Virus record (IMG/VR): IMGVR_UViG_3300005828_000112
Location: 1-52,128 of that record
DNA: 52,128 nt
Reading direction: 5' to 3' (one strand)
Origin: a virus
The notes beneath the pieces were generated by a model, which saw only the letters and a list, made by a program, of their open reading frames with translations, was not told the DNA's origin and searched no databases. Made by a program: the position numbers and the translations under genes. Positions 41,651 through 48,755 of the stretch are shown in pieces. Each line of letters starts with the position of its first letter. The first letter of the stretch is position 1.

Positions 41651-42103
41651 ATGGACATCGGGGGCGGATTCACGCAGTTCGCCGCCTGGGTGGGCAGCGC
41701 GATCATGGCGCTGTTCGGTCTGTTCCGGATGCGCGAACGGCGACAAGCAAAGCAGCTCGAGCTGACCGAACAGTGGCAAGCGACGGTCCTGGCGCGCGTG
41801 CGTGAGCTCGAAACCACGGGCAAGGCGCGGGATGAAGAAATCGACGCCATCGAAAAGCAGCTGCAGCTGGCGCAGAACGAAAACCTTCGGCTCCGCTGGC
41901 GCTATGACGACCTGCAGGAGCAGTTCATGGTGCAGGCGCGACAGCTGGACCGCGCATCACGGCAGATCGCCGATCTGGAAAGCGACCGCAAACGGCTGGA
42001 AGCAAGCAACCTGGTGCTGAAGGCCGAGCTCGATCGCTTCTACCGGGAGATCCAGGCTGGCTATCATTCGATCAAGCCCCCGGGCATGCCGCAAGGCAAG
42101 TAG
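41651..42103 (+). CDS. Coiled-coil membrane protein, probable inner-membrane spanin
   Basis: A 150-residue protein with one N-terminal membrane segment (about 8-25, FAAWVGSAIMALFGLF) and a long coiled coil (about 28-135) rich in Glu, Gln, Arg and Leu. This is the layout of Rz-type spanins that help disrupt the outer membrane after endolysin action. GGAAGGGG precedes this ATG at good distance; a Met ten codons upstream overlaps the endolysin end. Last gene of the late operon. A matching outer-membrane partner was not found as a separate gene. Confidence 0.6.
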   Translation: MDIGGGFTQFAAWVGSAIMALFGLFRMRERRQAKQLELTEQWQATVLARVRELETTGKARDEEIDAIEKQLQLAQNENLRLRWRYDDLQEQFMVQARQLDRASRQIADLESDRKRLEASNLVLKAELDRFYREIQAGYHSIKPPGMPQGK

Positions 42104-42150
42104 CGCGCGCACGTAGGCGCAAAACCAGTGACGGGCTTCGGCCCCCGAAC

Positions 42151-42192
42151 CGACGAACCCCCCAGGCTTGACCGGCCTGGGGGGTTTCGTCG
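42151..42192. terminator. Strong terminator at the end of the late operon
   Basis: Bases 42151-42167 pair with 42175-42192 (17 pairs with one bulged T), giving a C-rich/G-rich stem with a seven-base loop. T residues follow within the 3' arm on the plus strand. It lies between the convergent late operon and minus-strand operon 2 and may work in both directions. Confidence 0.75.
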
Positions 42193-42193
42193 T

Positions 42194-42367
42194 TCATCCG
42201 CCCTTCGGCGTTTGCGCCTTCAGGCGCGCGGCGCGCGCAGCAGCCCGCGCCGCGCGGCGCAGCTGGCGCTTGCGCAGCGCTTGCTCAGCGCGGCGCATTT
42301 TTCGCCCCGTGGGGGGCGGCGCTTCGCTGCGATGGACGACACCGGATGTGATCGTGTTTGCCTTCAT
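42194..42367 (-). CDS. Small, highly basic protein
   Basis: A 57-residue protein whose second half is almost all Arg, Ala and Lys (RRAEQALRKRQLRRAARAAA). GGGAGG lies directly before the ATG at ideal spacing, and the start overlaps the upstream stop as ATGA, so translation is likely. It probably binds nucleic acid or protein by charge. Last gene of the recombination operon. Confidence 0.55.
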   Translation of the reverse strand: MKANTITSGVVHRSEAPPPTGRKMRRAEQALRKRQLRRAARAAARAARLKAQTPKGG

Positions 42368-42621
42368 AGATCCTCCCATTTATTTGGGTCGCGCTCGCGC
42401 ACGTTGCATGCTGACAAGTCGCTGCCGCGATTGGATGGCTCGACGTGCAGCGGATCAACAGCTTCGACTGCATGGGCGCGCATCCCCCACGTGCGTTCAC
42501 CGTAGATGACCTTCACGCCCGCTACAGCAGCGAATCGATCGGGGGCCGCGATCCGGTGATGATGGACCGCATCGCAGCGCGGATCGAAGACGTAGACCAC
42601 GAAGACCTTACGCGTCGACAT
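42364..42621 (-). CDS. Small hypothetical protein
   Basis: An 85-residue protein beginning MSTRKVFVVYVFDPRCDAVH, with an N-terminal strand, a His-rich turn and a helix. The pattern resembles small phage proteins with a ferredoxin-like or strand-helix-strand fold. It overlaps the upstream gene by 14 bases. Function unknown. Confidence 0.5.
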   Translation of the reverse strand: MSTRKVFVVYVFDPRCDAVHHHRIAAPDRFAAVAGVKVIYGERTWGMRAHAVEAVDPLHVEPSNRGSDLSACNVRERDPNKWEDL

Positions 42622-42802
42622 AGCGCCCTTTCAGATCGCGACGCAGGTGCACGTCCATCGGCTCGGCGGCCATCATGAGCTCGACGGCCAGGCTGCGGGA
42701 TCCATCCGCGGTCATGCGGACCGCCGCGCGTCGCGGCCCGCTACTGATCGTCAGCGTGACGATCCCGTCAGCGCTGCGCGTCACCATGATCTTCGTTTCC
42801 AT
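42608..42802 (-). CDS. Small hypothetical protein
   Basis: A 64-residue protein made of two strands (METKIMVTRSADGIVTLTIS), a basic turn and a helix, ending in basic residues. It overlaps both neighbours (35 bases upstream, 14 downstream). The upstream overlap is longer than usual here, so a start a few codons later is possible. Function unknown. Confidence 0.45.
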   Translation of the reverse strand: METKIMVTRSADGIVTLTISSGPRRAAVRMTADGSRSLAVELMMAAEPMDVHLRRDLKGRYVDA

Positions 42803-42980
42803 CCTTCGATCCTATCTGCTCGGTGGACTGCAGGAAGGTCGCCACATGCACGATGATGCGGCGCCCGACGCGATACGCCCCGGGCAATGCGCCCGCCTTG
42901 CATTCGGCGTAAAGCGTGGACGGGTGAACGCCCATCGCTTCGGCCAGCTGCTGGATCGAAGCGAAGTCACCTAGCGCCAT
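42768..42980 (-). CDS. Helix-turn-helix DNA-binding protein (excisionase/MerR-like)
   Basis: A 70-residue protein with SIQQLAEAMGVHPSTLYAEC followed by KAGALPGAYRVGRRIIVHVA. This is the pattern of the helix-turn-helix_17/excisionase family: two helices, then a short wing with a basic Arg-Arg. Such proteins act as excisionases or small regulators. No integrase is visible, so regulation of this recombination operon is the more likely role. Confidence 0.7.
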   Translation of the reverse strand: MALGDFASIQQLAEAMGVHPSTLYAECKAGALPGAYRVGRRIIVHVATFLQSTEQIGSKDGNEDHGDAQR

Positions 42981-43162
42981 CGGCTATCCAGCAGCACGCA
43001 CTGGCCGCGCGCGCCTGGGCCATCGTGCAGGCATGCGCATGGCATCGGGCAGCGCCGATAACACGTGCGCGTCGTGCACCATGCGCAGCGTTCGCTGGTC
43101 GTCGCATGCGTTTGGGCGGTCAGCGACAGCAGCAGGGCCGCGGCCAGCATCGCGCGCTTCAT
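42971..43162 (-). CDS. Small secreted cysteine-rich protein
   Basis: A 63-residue protein with a clear signal peptide (MKRAMLAAALLLSLTAQTHA, Ala-X-Ala-like end) and a mature part of about 43 residues containing seven cysteines (CAWCTTRTCYRRCPMPCAC, then one more). The ATG overlaps the RecT stop as ATGA. In the periplasm it would form disulfides. It is a strange partner for recombination genes. It could act on the envelope, for example against superinfection, but no homology is claimed. Confidence 0.55.
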   Translation of the reverse strand: MKRAMLAAALLLSLTAQTHATTSERCAWCTTRTCYRRCPMPCACLHDGPGARGQCVLLDSRWR

Positions 43163-43995
43163 GATGTCACCTGGTCTTCGTCTGCATCCTGCAGCCCCAT
43201 CGCGAGCAGCCGTTCCTGGATGCCTTCGTCGATGGCGCTGATCTGGCTGCGCCCGCTTTCGACAGCTGCTTCCAGCGTTTCCGCGCGCGCCATTTCGGAC
43301 GACTTCGGCAAGAACTTCCAGAGCGCCCGAAGCGCCGTCTTCGTGGCCATCGCTTCGTAGTCGGTCACCCAGGGGCCGCTGCCGCTGGCGGCGCTGCGCG
43401 ACCTTCGCGCTTCGATCTGCGCCAGCGACAGCACGACGAACGGCTGTCCCCCGCCCTTGATCTCGCCACATGCCCAAGCGTGCGTGATCGGTCTGTCTTC
43501 GCGGTCGGGGTCGGGCGACATGCGATGGCGCAGCTTCGGCGTCAGCCCGTATTCGTGCTCGAAGTAGTCGCCTTCCTTGACGACCATCGCGCTGATCCCC
43601 GCGACGCGTCCCGACCGCAGCGACAGCTCGAGCTGCCCCTGGTAGCCAATGATCAGGGTGCATTCGTAGCGGTTATTCGCGTGTTTGTTCCGCCGCGGGA
43701 TCAGGAACGCATGCTGTAGGGGCGTGTTCACTTCCAGCCCGAGCTGCGATGCCTGCAGGACGCAGCCCAGAAACGATGGCGGCGAACATTCGGCCAGGTG
43801 TTCGACGGTGCGCAGCGACGTCGTCAGGATCCGAAGCATGCGGTCGGCGGTCAGGTGATTCGGAAGCGCGCGTTCGATCTCGCCCTTCAGCTCGGGGCTT
43901 CGCAGCAGGCGCAGGAGGCTTTGCTGCTGTGGCGCTTCGCCTTGTCCATCTGGCTTCTGAATGCGCCCGCTTCTGTCCGTGGTCGGTCCGCTCAT
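43159..43995 (-). CDS. recT: RecT-type single-strand annealing protein
   Basis: A 278-residue protein of the RecT/Redbeta superfamily. Markers are LTADRMLRILTTSLRTVEHL, CVLQASQLGLEVNTPLQHAF, CTLIIGYQGQLELSLRSGRV and the late segment KTALRALWKFLPKSSEMARA. It coats the single strands made by the exonuclease encoded next to it and anneals them to complementary DNA. Length is typical. Overlapping stop and start codons with both neighbours show translational coupling. Confidence 0.92.
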   Translation of the reverse strand: MSGPTTDRSGRIQKPDGQGEAPQQQSLLRLLRSPELKGEIERALPNHLTADRMLRILTTSLRTVEHLAECSPPSFLGCVLQASQLGLEVNTPLQHAFLIPRRNKHANNRYECTLIIGYQGQLELSLRSGRVAGISAMVVKEGDYFEHEYGLTPKLRHRMSPDPDREDRPITHAWACGEIKGGGQPFVVLSLAQIEARRSRSAASGSGPWVTDYEAMATKTALRALWKFLPKSSEMARAETLEAAVESGRSQISAIDEGIQERLLAMGLQDADEDQVTS

Positions 43996-45089
43996 GACTG
44001 CTGCCCCTTCTTCGCCTTCGTCCGACGCAGCACGCGCGACTCCGACGCCGCGACCACGAAGGACTTCTTCTGCTGCACCTTGTATGACCAGCCCGACCCA
44101 TCGGGCAGAACCCCGAGCTCGTTCTTGCCGATCTGCTGACGGATCAGGTTTTCAAGCTCATCTGCGCGACCCTTGGCTTCGCGGATCGTGTTTTTCAGCT
44201 CGTCCAGTTCGTCCGCCCAGCGCATCGCTTCCATGGGCAAGCGGATGATCGTGTTCGGATCCTGACGCGGAAACCATTTCTCCAGCAGCTTGCGCGCATC
44301 GGCGCTACCGTCCGCTGGCGGCTGGACCTTGTCGGCGACGTTGACGTACCAGAACAGCCGTGTGCGATTGATCAGTCGCTGACCGGTCGCGGTCGCTGGC
44401 CCGATGTCGGTCAGGTCGTCCCAGACCAGCTGTTGACCGCCGATCAGCGCTGCGCCCGTCCCGCGCCCGCAGCCCATCACCAGCGCTTCATGTTCGACCT
44501 GCGATAGGTAGTGCTCGGGGATCCCGTCTTCCCATGCAGGCGCCATGCGGAGCCCCACGTTCTTCGTCTGCAGCGGCCACCAGCCGTCAAGCGCGGCCCA
44601 TAGGTCGGCGGTCCGTAGCTGGCGCTCTTCGGGATCGGTTTCGTGGTCGCACGCGCGACAAGCGTCGATCGCATGCGCCAGCCAATCGGCGTCTGCTTCG
44701 TCGTCATCGGTGGCCATCGCGTCAGGGGTCGCGCTGAGCCATGGCCAGCGCGTCGAACGCAGAAGCAGCCCGAAGCCCACGACCTGGCGACCCGTTCGGG
44801 CGCCATAGCCAGCGATGATCGATGCTTCGAGCTGCCGCCCCCAGAACACCGCTTCCTTGTCGCTGAGATCAAGCGGCGGTTCGATGCCGACCTTGCGCGC
44901 CCAAAGCGACAGCGTCGATCCAAACGGATCGAGCCCCAGCACCGTCGGGCTTTCGCTGGCGCCGATCGTCGCGTTGCGCGCTTCGAGCCAGCGTGGGTCG
45001 TCAGGGTCGGACCCGTCGCACACGACGGTGAACGGGGGCCCGTCGGCAGTGCCCGACAAGGTGACTTGCTGCTGTTGTTGTTCTTCCAT
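43992..45089 (-). CDS. YqaJ/lambda-exonuclease-type 5'-3' exonuclease
   Basis: A 365-residue nuclease of the PD-(D/E)XK fold. The N-terminal IGASESPTVLGLDPFGSTLS with LWARK is the YqaJ-family signature. WLSATPDAM supplies the metal-binding Asp, and WWPLQTKNVG carries the Q-x-K (usual E-x-K) lysine strand. The later YLSQVEHEALVMG helix is also characteristic. It should degrade 5' strands from double-strand ends and hand over to RecT. Purine-rich GAAGGAAGG precedes the ATG. Confidence 0.9.
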   Translation of the reverse strand: MEEQQQQQVTLSGTADGPPFTVVCDGSDPDDPRWLEARNATIGASESPTVLGLDPFGSTLSLWARKVGIEPPLDLSDKEAVFWGRQLEASIIAGYGARTGRQVVGFGLLLRSTRWPWLSATPDAMATDDDEADADWLAHAIDACRACDHETDPEERQLRTADLWAALDGWWPLQTKNVGLRMAPAWEDGIPEHYLSQVEHEALVMGCGRGTGAALIGGQQLVWDDLTDIGPATATGQRLINRTRLFWYVNVADKVQPPADGSADARKLLEKWFPRQDPNTIIRLPMEAMRWADELDELKNTIREAKGRADELENLIRQQIGKNELGVLPDGSGWSYKVQQKKSFVVAASESRVLRRTKAKKGQQS

Positions 45090-45128
45090 GCGCCTTCCTT
45101 CTTCCGGGCCTGCATGCCCGTGGTCATT

Positions 45129-45512
45129 TCACCCAGCCATCAGCCCCAGGCACCAGCCGCAGCCGAAGCCGCCGCACCCGCATTCGGCCAGGTCTTCCGG
45201 TTCGATGGCGCCATCAGCATCGAACCATTCGGGCCGACGCACCAGTGCGCCCCAGACCCATGCGCGCGTGCCAGCGCGGTCGACTTCGATCACGCAGCCC
45301 CCGCCCTGCACCTGGTGTGCGTTCGTGATGGTCGCCGGCAGCCACGCACGGCGCCCATTGCGGCTGACGCGTTCGGAGACGAGCACCGGTTCACCCGCGC
45401 GCGCCGCGGGCCCTACGGCGCCGCCGCAGCGGGCGCAGGCGGGCGCCAGGTCATGCACTGCGCCCCAGGCTGCGCAGCGGTCGCACCAAACGATTTCACT
45501 AGGTCGTCCCAT
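45129..45512 (-). CDS. Zinc-ribbon-like protein, first gene of minus-strand operon 2
   Basis: A 127-residue protein. The N-terminal VWCDRCAAWG and PACARCGG form two Cys-x-x-Cys pairs typical of a zinc ribbon; the C-terminus has a second Cys cluster (CGCGGFGCGWC). The middle is strand-rich with Trp and Arg. The ATG lies only about eleven bases after the -10 element of the promoter, so the mRNA may be almost leaderless, with no ribosome binding site. Function unknown, possibly nucleic-acid binding. Confidence 0.55.
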   Translation of the reverse strand: MGRPSEIVWCDRCAAWGAVHDLAPACARCGGAVGPAARAGEPVLVSERVSRNGRRAWLPATITNAHQVQGGGCVIEVDRAGTRAWVWGALVRRPEWFDADGAIEPEDLAECGCGGFGCGWCLGLMAG

Positions 45513-45552
45513 AATACCGAAATCCTGTAGGGAACCTTGCTCGCGCTGTCAA
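45510..45552 (-). promoter_or_regulatory. Promoter of minus-strand operon 2 with the shared 12-bp motif
   Basis: On the minus strand a perfect TTGACA (45552-45547) is followed 17 bases later by TACAGG (45529-45524). The 12-mer TAATACCGAAAT (45512-45523, plus-strand reading), identical to one in the promoter of the other minus-strand operon, lies directly downstream of the -10 and reaches the start codon. A repressor bound there would block the promoter. Confidence 0.6.
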
Positions 45553-45617
45553 GACAAAGCCAGACCGCACGACGAGTGCACATCGTGAAATCTAGCAGCT
45601 TGCGTGTGCATCCGCAT

Positions 45618-45630
45618 CGGTCTAAGACCG
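45618..45630. promoter_or_regulatory. Palindromic operator-like site before the HTH gene
   Basis: CGGTCTAAGACCG is a perfect inverted repeat with six-base arms and one central base. It ends six bases before the ATG of the small HTH regulator. Such sites are typical operators for dimeric Cro/CI-type proteins, so self-control is likely. No clear sigma70 elements for the plus-strand early promoter could be fixed nearby. Confidence 0.5.
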
Positions 45631-45636
45631 CCGGTC

Positions 45637-45894
45637 ATGGGGGCACTAGCTGACTTGCTTCGGGACAAGCGCGGGGCTCGAGCGCGCGTCGCGCGTCAGG
45701 CCGAATGCAGCTTCAGGTCGATCCGCCTGGCCGAACGTGGCGAGCTGCGGTCGCTGCAGGCCGCCGAACGCATCGCAGCGGTGACCGGCTGCCCGATAGC
45801 CGAAATGATGCCGTTCGCCGATGCAGGCGCGGCCAGAGAGGGCGACAACGATGGCGACGAAGAAGACGAAGGCGAAGACGCGCGACATCCGTGA
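45637..45894 (+). CDS. Small Cro/CI-like HTH regulator
   Basis: An 85-residue protein. Residues about 5-52 (LADLLRDKRGARARVARQAE, then FRSIRLAERGELRSLQAAER and IAAVTGCPIAEMM) resemble the five-helix HTH_3 layout. The last 25 residues are strongly acidic. It is the first gene of the rightward early operon, divergent from the recombination operon, the classic place for a switch regulator. The start has no good ribosome binding site. A palindrome lies just upstream. The frame is open for eleven codons before this ATG. Confidence 0.6.
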   Translation: MGALADLLRDKRGARARVARQAECSFRSIRLAERGELRSLQAAERIAAVTGCPIAEMMPFADAGAAREGDNDGDEEDEGEDARHP

Positions 45895-46489
45895 TGAGCT
45901 CGTGCCGCGCCTGTTTTCTATCCGCGCGGGGATGCCGATCGAACGCTTCACGCCGCCCGCCTACGTCGGGCCTGACGTGCTCGTGGTCGATGCGCCCTGG
46001 AAGCCCAGCGACAAGCTACCGGGCCCAGGTCGCGGTGCGTCGAAGCACTACCAGACGCTGACCGTCGAAGACATCGCGCGCTTCCCGCTGCCGCCGACCG
46101 TGCACGATTCGGTGCTCTTCTTCTGGCGACTGGCTTCGATGGTCGACGAAGCGCTGCATGTGGTGCGCTGCTGGGGATATCAGCCGAAGTCAGAGCTCAT
46201 CTGGGAAAAGCTCACCAAACACGGCAAGCGGCACATGGGCATGGGTCGATACGTCCGCAACGAACACGAAGTGTGCATCATCGCGGTGCGCGGCAAAGCC
46301 AAGCCGCTGGTGCACGACCAGCGTTCGATCTTCGCTGCGCCCATCGGGCAGCATTCGGAAAAGCCCGATGCGTTCTATGAGATCGTCGAGCGGATGTATC
46401 CGCAGTCGCGGCGCTTCGAGCTGTTCAGCCGCCGCCATCGTGCCGGCTGGATCCAATACGGCAACGAACTAGGAAAGCTGAATCAATGA
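45851..46489 (+). CDS. MT-A70 family adenine methyltransferase (DAPW variant)
   Basis: A 212-residue protein of the MT-A70 family, which methylates the N6 of adenine in DNA or RNA. The catalytic motif IV reads DAPW (47-50) in VLVVDAPWKP instead of the usual DPPW. Later signatures are SVLFFWRL, YQPKSELIWEKLTKHGKRHM, MGMGRYVRNEHEVCIIAVRG and the ending PDAFYEIVERMYP, all characteristic. A basic N-terminus of about ten residues comes first. GAGAGGG precedes the ATG. The stop overlaps queC, placing it in one transcript with the deazaguanine genes. Confidence 0.88.
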   Translation: MATKKTKAKTRDIRDELVPRLFSIRAGMPIERFTPPAYVGPDVLVVDAPWKPSDKLPGPGRGASKHYQTLTVEDIARFPLPPTVHDSVLFFWRLASMVDEALHVVRCWGYQPKSELIWEKLTKHGKRHMGMGRYVRNEHEVCIIAVRGKAKPLVHDQRSIFAAPIGQHSEKPDAFYEIVERMYPQSRRFELFSRRHRAGWIQYGNELGKLNQ

Positions 46490-47157
46490 GCAAGGCGATA
46501 GTCCTTTTCTCAGGAGGCATGGATTCGACGATCGCGCTTTTTTGGGCGCGTGCGCGTCACGACGATGTCGTCGCACTGACGATCGAATATGGCCAGAAGC
46601 ACTGGATCGAGATCAGTCAGGCATCGAAGATCGCGCGACGAGCCAAAGTGCGACACGAGATCGACCACATGGGCGCGAAGGGGATCGGTCCACGTTGCGC
46701 ACTGCGATCGATCGGAACGCGCATCGACAGCGAAGAAGCTGCGATCGTGCCGGGTCGGAACCTGATGTTCCTTGCGATTGCTTCTGGCTGGGCGGAATCG
46801 ACCGGATCCGACGCGATCGTCGCGGGGTTTTCGTTGGAAGATGCCAAAGCATTTCCAGACTGCAGACCCGCGTTTGTTCGCGCCGCGCAGGATGCTGTAT
46901 CGACGTCCATGGATCGCAGGATTCGGATCGACGTTCCGCTGATTACGCTATCGAAATCCGATGCGCTCCATCTGGGGGCATCGTTGCCAGGGTGCTGGGA
47001 ATCGATCCTATTGTCCTGGACCTGTTACGAACCGCGACCCGTCGGGCTAACTTCGGGATCGTTTACGCAATGCGGGCTTTGTCCATCCTGCACAAGACGC
47101 GCTGCTGCGTTCGCGGCTGCTGGTCTCACTGATGCGGCTTTGGAGGCTAGGGGTTGA
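46486..47157 (+). CDS. queC: QueC, 7-cyano-7-deazaguanine synthase
   Basis: A 223-residue enzyme that turns 7-carboxy-7-deazaguanine into preQ0 using ammonia and ATP. The PP-loop SGGMDST lies at residues 9-15. VALTIEYGQKHWIE follows, and VPGRNLMFLAIASGWAESTG is the conserved central segment. A zinc site is formed by Cys in WTCYEP and the CGLCPSC cluster near the C-terminus. Length is normal and all key elements are present. The base composition is less GC-rich than in the flanking genes, suggesting separate origin. It overlaps both neighbours as ATGA. Confidence 0.93.
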   Translation: MSKAIVLFSGGMDSTIALFWARARHDDVVALTIEYGQKHWIEISQASKIARRAKVRHEIDHMGAKGIGPRCALRSIGTRIDSEEAAIVPGRNLMFLAIASGWAESTGSDAIVAGFSLEDAKAFPDCRPAFVRAAQDAVSTSMDRRIRIDVPLITLSKSDALHLGASLPGCWESILLSWTCYEPRPVGLTSGSFTQCGLCPSCTRRAAAFAAAGLTDAALEARG

Positions 47158-47507
47158 TGACGATTACGATCAGTCGCGTTTACAGTTTCCAGTCGGCGCA
47201 CTGGCTGCCGATGGTCGACAGAAGCCACAAGTGTGCAGCCATGCATGGCCACAGTTATGAGCTTACTGTCGAAGTCAGCGGAGATGTCGACCCGTCTGGG
47301 TGGATCCGAGACTTCGCTGATGTTGATCGATTCGTGGATCCACTGGTCGCTCGACTGGATCATCATTGTTTGAACGACATCATCGGGAACCCAACATGTG
47401 AAAACGTCGCGGTCTGGTTCGCCACGAATCTCCTGGGTGATCTTCCTGATCTTGCGTCTGTCCGGGTGGCTGAAACAGGGAGATCAAGCGCGAAATGGTT
47501 ACGTTGA
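47154..47507 (+). CDS. queD: QueD, 6-carboxytetrahydropterin synthase
   Basis: A 117-residue enzyme of the PTPS fold that makes 6-carboxy-tetrahydropterin from dihydroneopterin triphosphate, an early step of deazaguanine synthesis. Zinc ligands are His16 in FQSAHW and His31 and His33 in MHGHSY; Cys27 in HKCAAM is the catalytic cysteine. Later come LDHHCLND, PTCENVAVWF and VRVAETG. Length is normal. GC content is low for this genome (one 60-base stretch from 47341 counts 50%). It overlaps queC and dpdA. Confidence 0.92.
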   Translation: MMTITISRVYSFQSAHWLPMVDRSHKCAAMHGHSYELTVEVSGDVDPSGWIRDFADVDRFVDPLVARLDHHCLNDIIGNPTCENVAVWFATNLLGDLPDLASVRVAETGRSSAKWLR

Positions 47508-48121
47508 TCCTGTATGCGTCCAGGACCGGAACAAAGCGGAACCTCGCTGAGATGAGGCGTTTCGGCTGGCGTGTACTGATCAGCGCTGCGGGTGTCTGGA
47601 GATCGGAAGGTTTTCCCTATGCGATCGACAACGGCGCATGGACGTCGCATCAGCGCATGGAACCGTTCGACCATGGTCGATACCAGACACTGCTATCGAT
47701 GATGGGCGTAGGCGCTGACTGGATTGTCATTCCCGATGTCGTCGGGGATGCCCATGCGACAGCTATCATGACCGATCGGTGGGTCCCGAAGGTCGCTTCA
47801 CTGCGGGCGCTTGCGGTGATTCAAGACGGTGCGGATGCGCGGGACCTAGATCGCCTGTTGGGTCATGTTCATGGCTTCTTCCTGGGCGGATCCACTGAAT
47901 ACAAGCTTGCGAATCTCGACTCCTGGGCGCGGTACGCGCTCGAGCGAAATCTATATTTCCATGTCGGTCGCGTGAATAGCGCCCGCCGCATTCAGAAGTG
48001 CAAGGCTGCGGGTGCTCATTCAATCGATGGGACGTCGGCCAGCCGGTTTTCAGCAAACACAGCGGGCTTGACCAGGGCAGCCATTGCCCCAGCTCAGCTG
48101 TCGATAAGGTGGGCGAAATGA
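47495..48121 (+). CDS. dpdA: DpdA-like deazaguanine DNA transglycosylase
   Basis: A 208-residue protein resembling the short phage DpdA proteins, relatives of tRNA-guanine transglycosylase that swap guanine in DNA for a 7-deazaguanine. Visible blocks are YAIDNGAW (42-49), WIVIPDVVGDAHAT (76-89), FFLGGSTEYKL (128-138), HVGRVNSARRI (156-166) and SIDGT (176-180). Asp45, Asp81 and Asp85 are candidate catalytic acids. It follows queC and queD directly, which strongly supports the call. With preQ0 as the local product, the expected base is 7-cyano-7-deazaguanine. GC content is low, as in queC-queD. Confidence 0.85.
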   Translation: MVTLILYASRTGTKRNLAEMRRFGWRVLISAAGVWRSEGFPYAIDNGAWTSHQRMEPFDHGRYQTLLSMMGVGADWIVIPDVVGDAHATAIMTDRWVPKVASLRALAVIQDGADARDLDRLLGHVHGFFLGGSTEYKLANLDSWARYALERNLYFHVGRVNSARRIQKCKAAGAHSIDGTSASRFSANTAGLTRAAIAPAQLSIRWAK

Positions 48122-48189
48122 CCGCGATTCAGGTGATCCTTGGAGTCGGTCTGATGACCGCACTGTGGCTGGCTTGGCTTGAACGATGA
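48118..48189 (+). CDS. 23-residue membrane peptide
   Basis: A very short reading frame (MTAIQVILGVGLMTALWLAW and three more residues) that is almost wholly one membrane helix with a charged C-terminus (ER). Its ATG overlaps the dpdA stop and its stop overlaps the next start, both as ATGA, so it would be translated by coupling. Such coupling on both sides is unlikely by chance and argues for a real gene. Function unknown; it may assist the transglycosylase that follows. Confidence 0.45.
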   Translation: MTAIQVILGVGLMTALWLAWLER

Positions 48190-48755
48190 CCGCGCTTGCG
48201 CTTGCGATATCGACCCTGCTGACGATCTGGGTCACGCCCGCTGGGGAAGCCATCTACGTCGCACACGCGCGTCGAGCTGGCGGCGTCGACCGCGTCAACG
48301 AGCTGGCGGCCGCGATCGATGCAGGGGCGCGGCTGACCGGTCAGGATCCCTGGCTGCTGGCGGCGCTGGCCTACCACGAATCCGGGCTGAACCCTGAAGC
48401 GGTGCAGCCACGCACGCGCGCCTGGGGGCTGCTGCAGCTTCATCCCAAGGGGCGCGCGTCGCGCCGCGCGATGCGCTACTGCCGCCGGCGGTCTGATGCC
48501 GACTGCATTGCCGCCCAGGTGCTTTTCGGCGCACTGCTGTTCCGCCGTGGCCTCGAGGCATGCGCGCGCGGACTGGTGGGTGCGCTGTCGTTTCACCGGT
48601 TCGGGCGCTGCGACCGCGACCGCGACCGGGAGCGCGCTGTGCTGGCGCTGCGTGACCAGATGATCGCCCGTGGCGCTGGTGCCATCGGCATCGCCGCCAG
48701 CCGATCGGCTGCGGGTCGGCTGGCGGTTTCCTACAACGTGCGGGTGAGACAATGA
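48186..48755 (+). CDS. Lytic transglycosylase-like protein with signal segment
   Basis: A 189-residue protein. It has an N-terminal hydrophobic segment (about 3-18) and then a goose-lysozyme/SLT-like core: WLLAALAYHESGLNPEAVQP with Glu65 as probable catalytic acid, followed by RAWGLLQLHP. This is the standard ESxxNPxAxS-xxxGLxQ pattern of soluble lytic transglycosylases. It should cut glycan strands in the periplasm. It lies in the early operon far from the lysis genes, so a role during infection start or superinfection control is possible; that is inference. Confidence 0.75.
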   Translation: MTALALAISTLLTIWVTPAGEAIYVAHARRAGGVDRVNELAAAIDAGARLTGQDPWLLAALAYHESGLNPEAVQPRTRAWGLLQLHPKGRASRRAMRYCRRRSDADCIAAQVLFGALLFRRGLEACARGLVGALSFHRFGRCDRDRDRERAVLALRDQMIARGAGAIGIAASRSAAGRLAVSYNVRVRQ

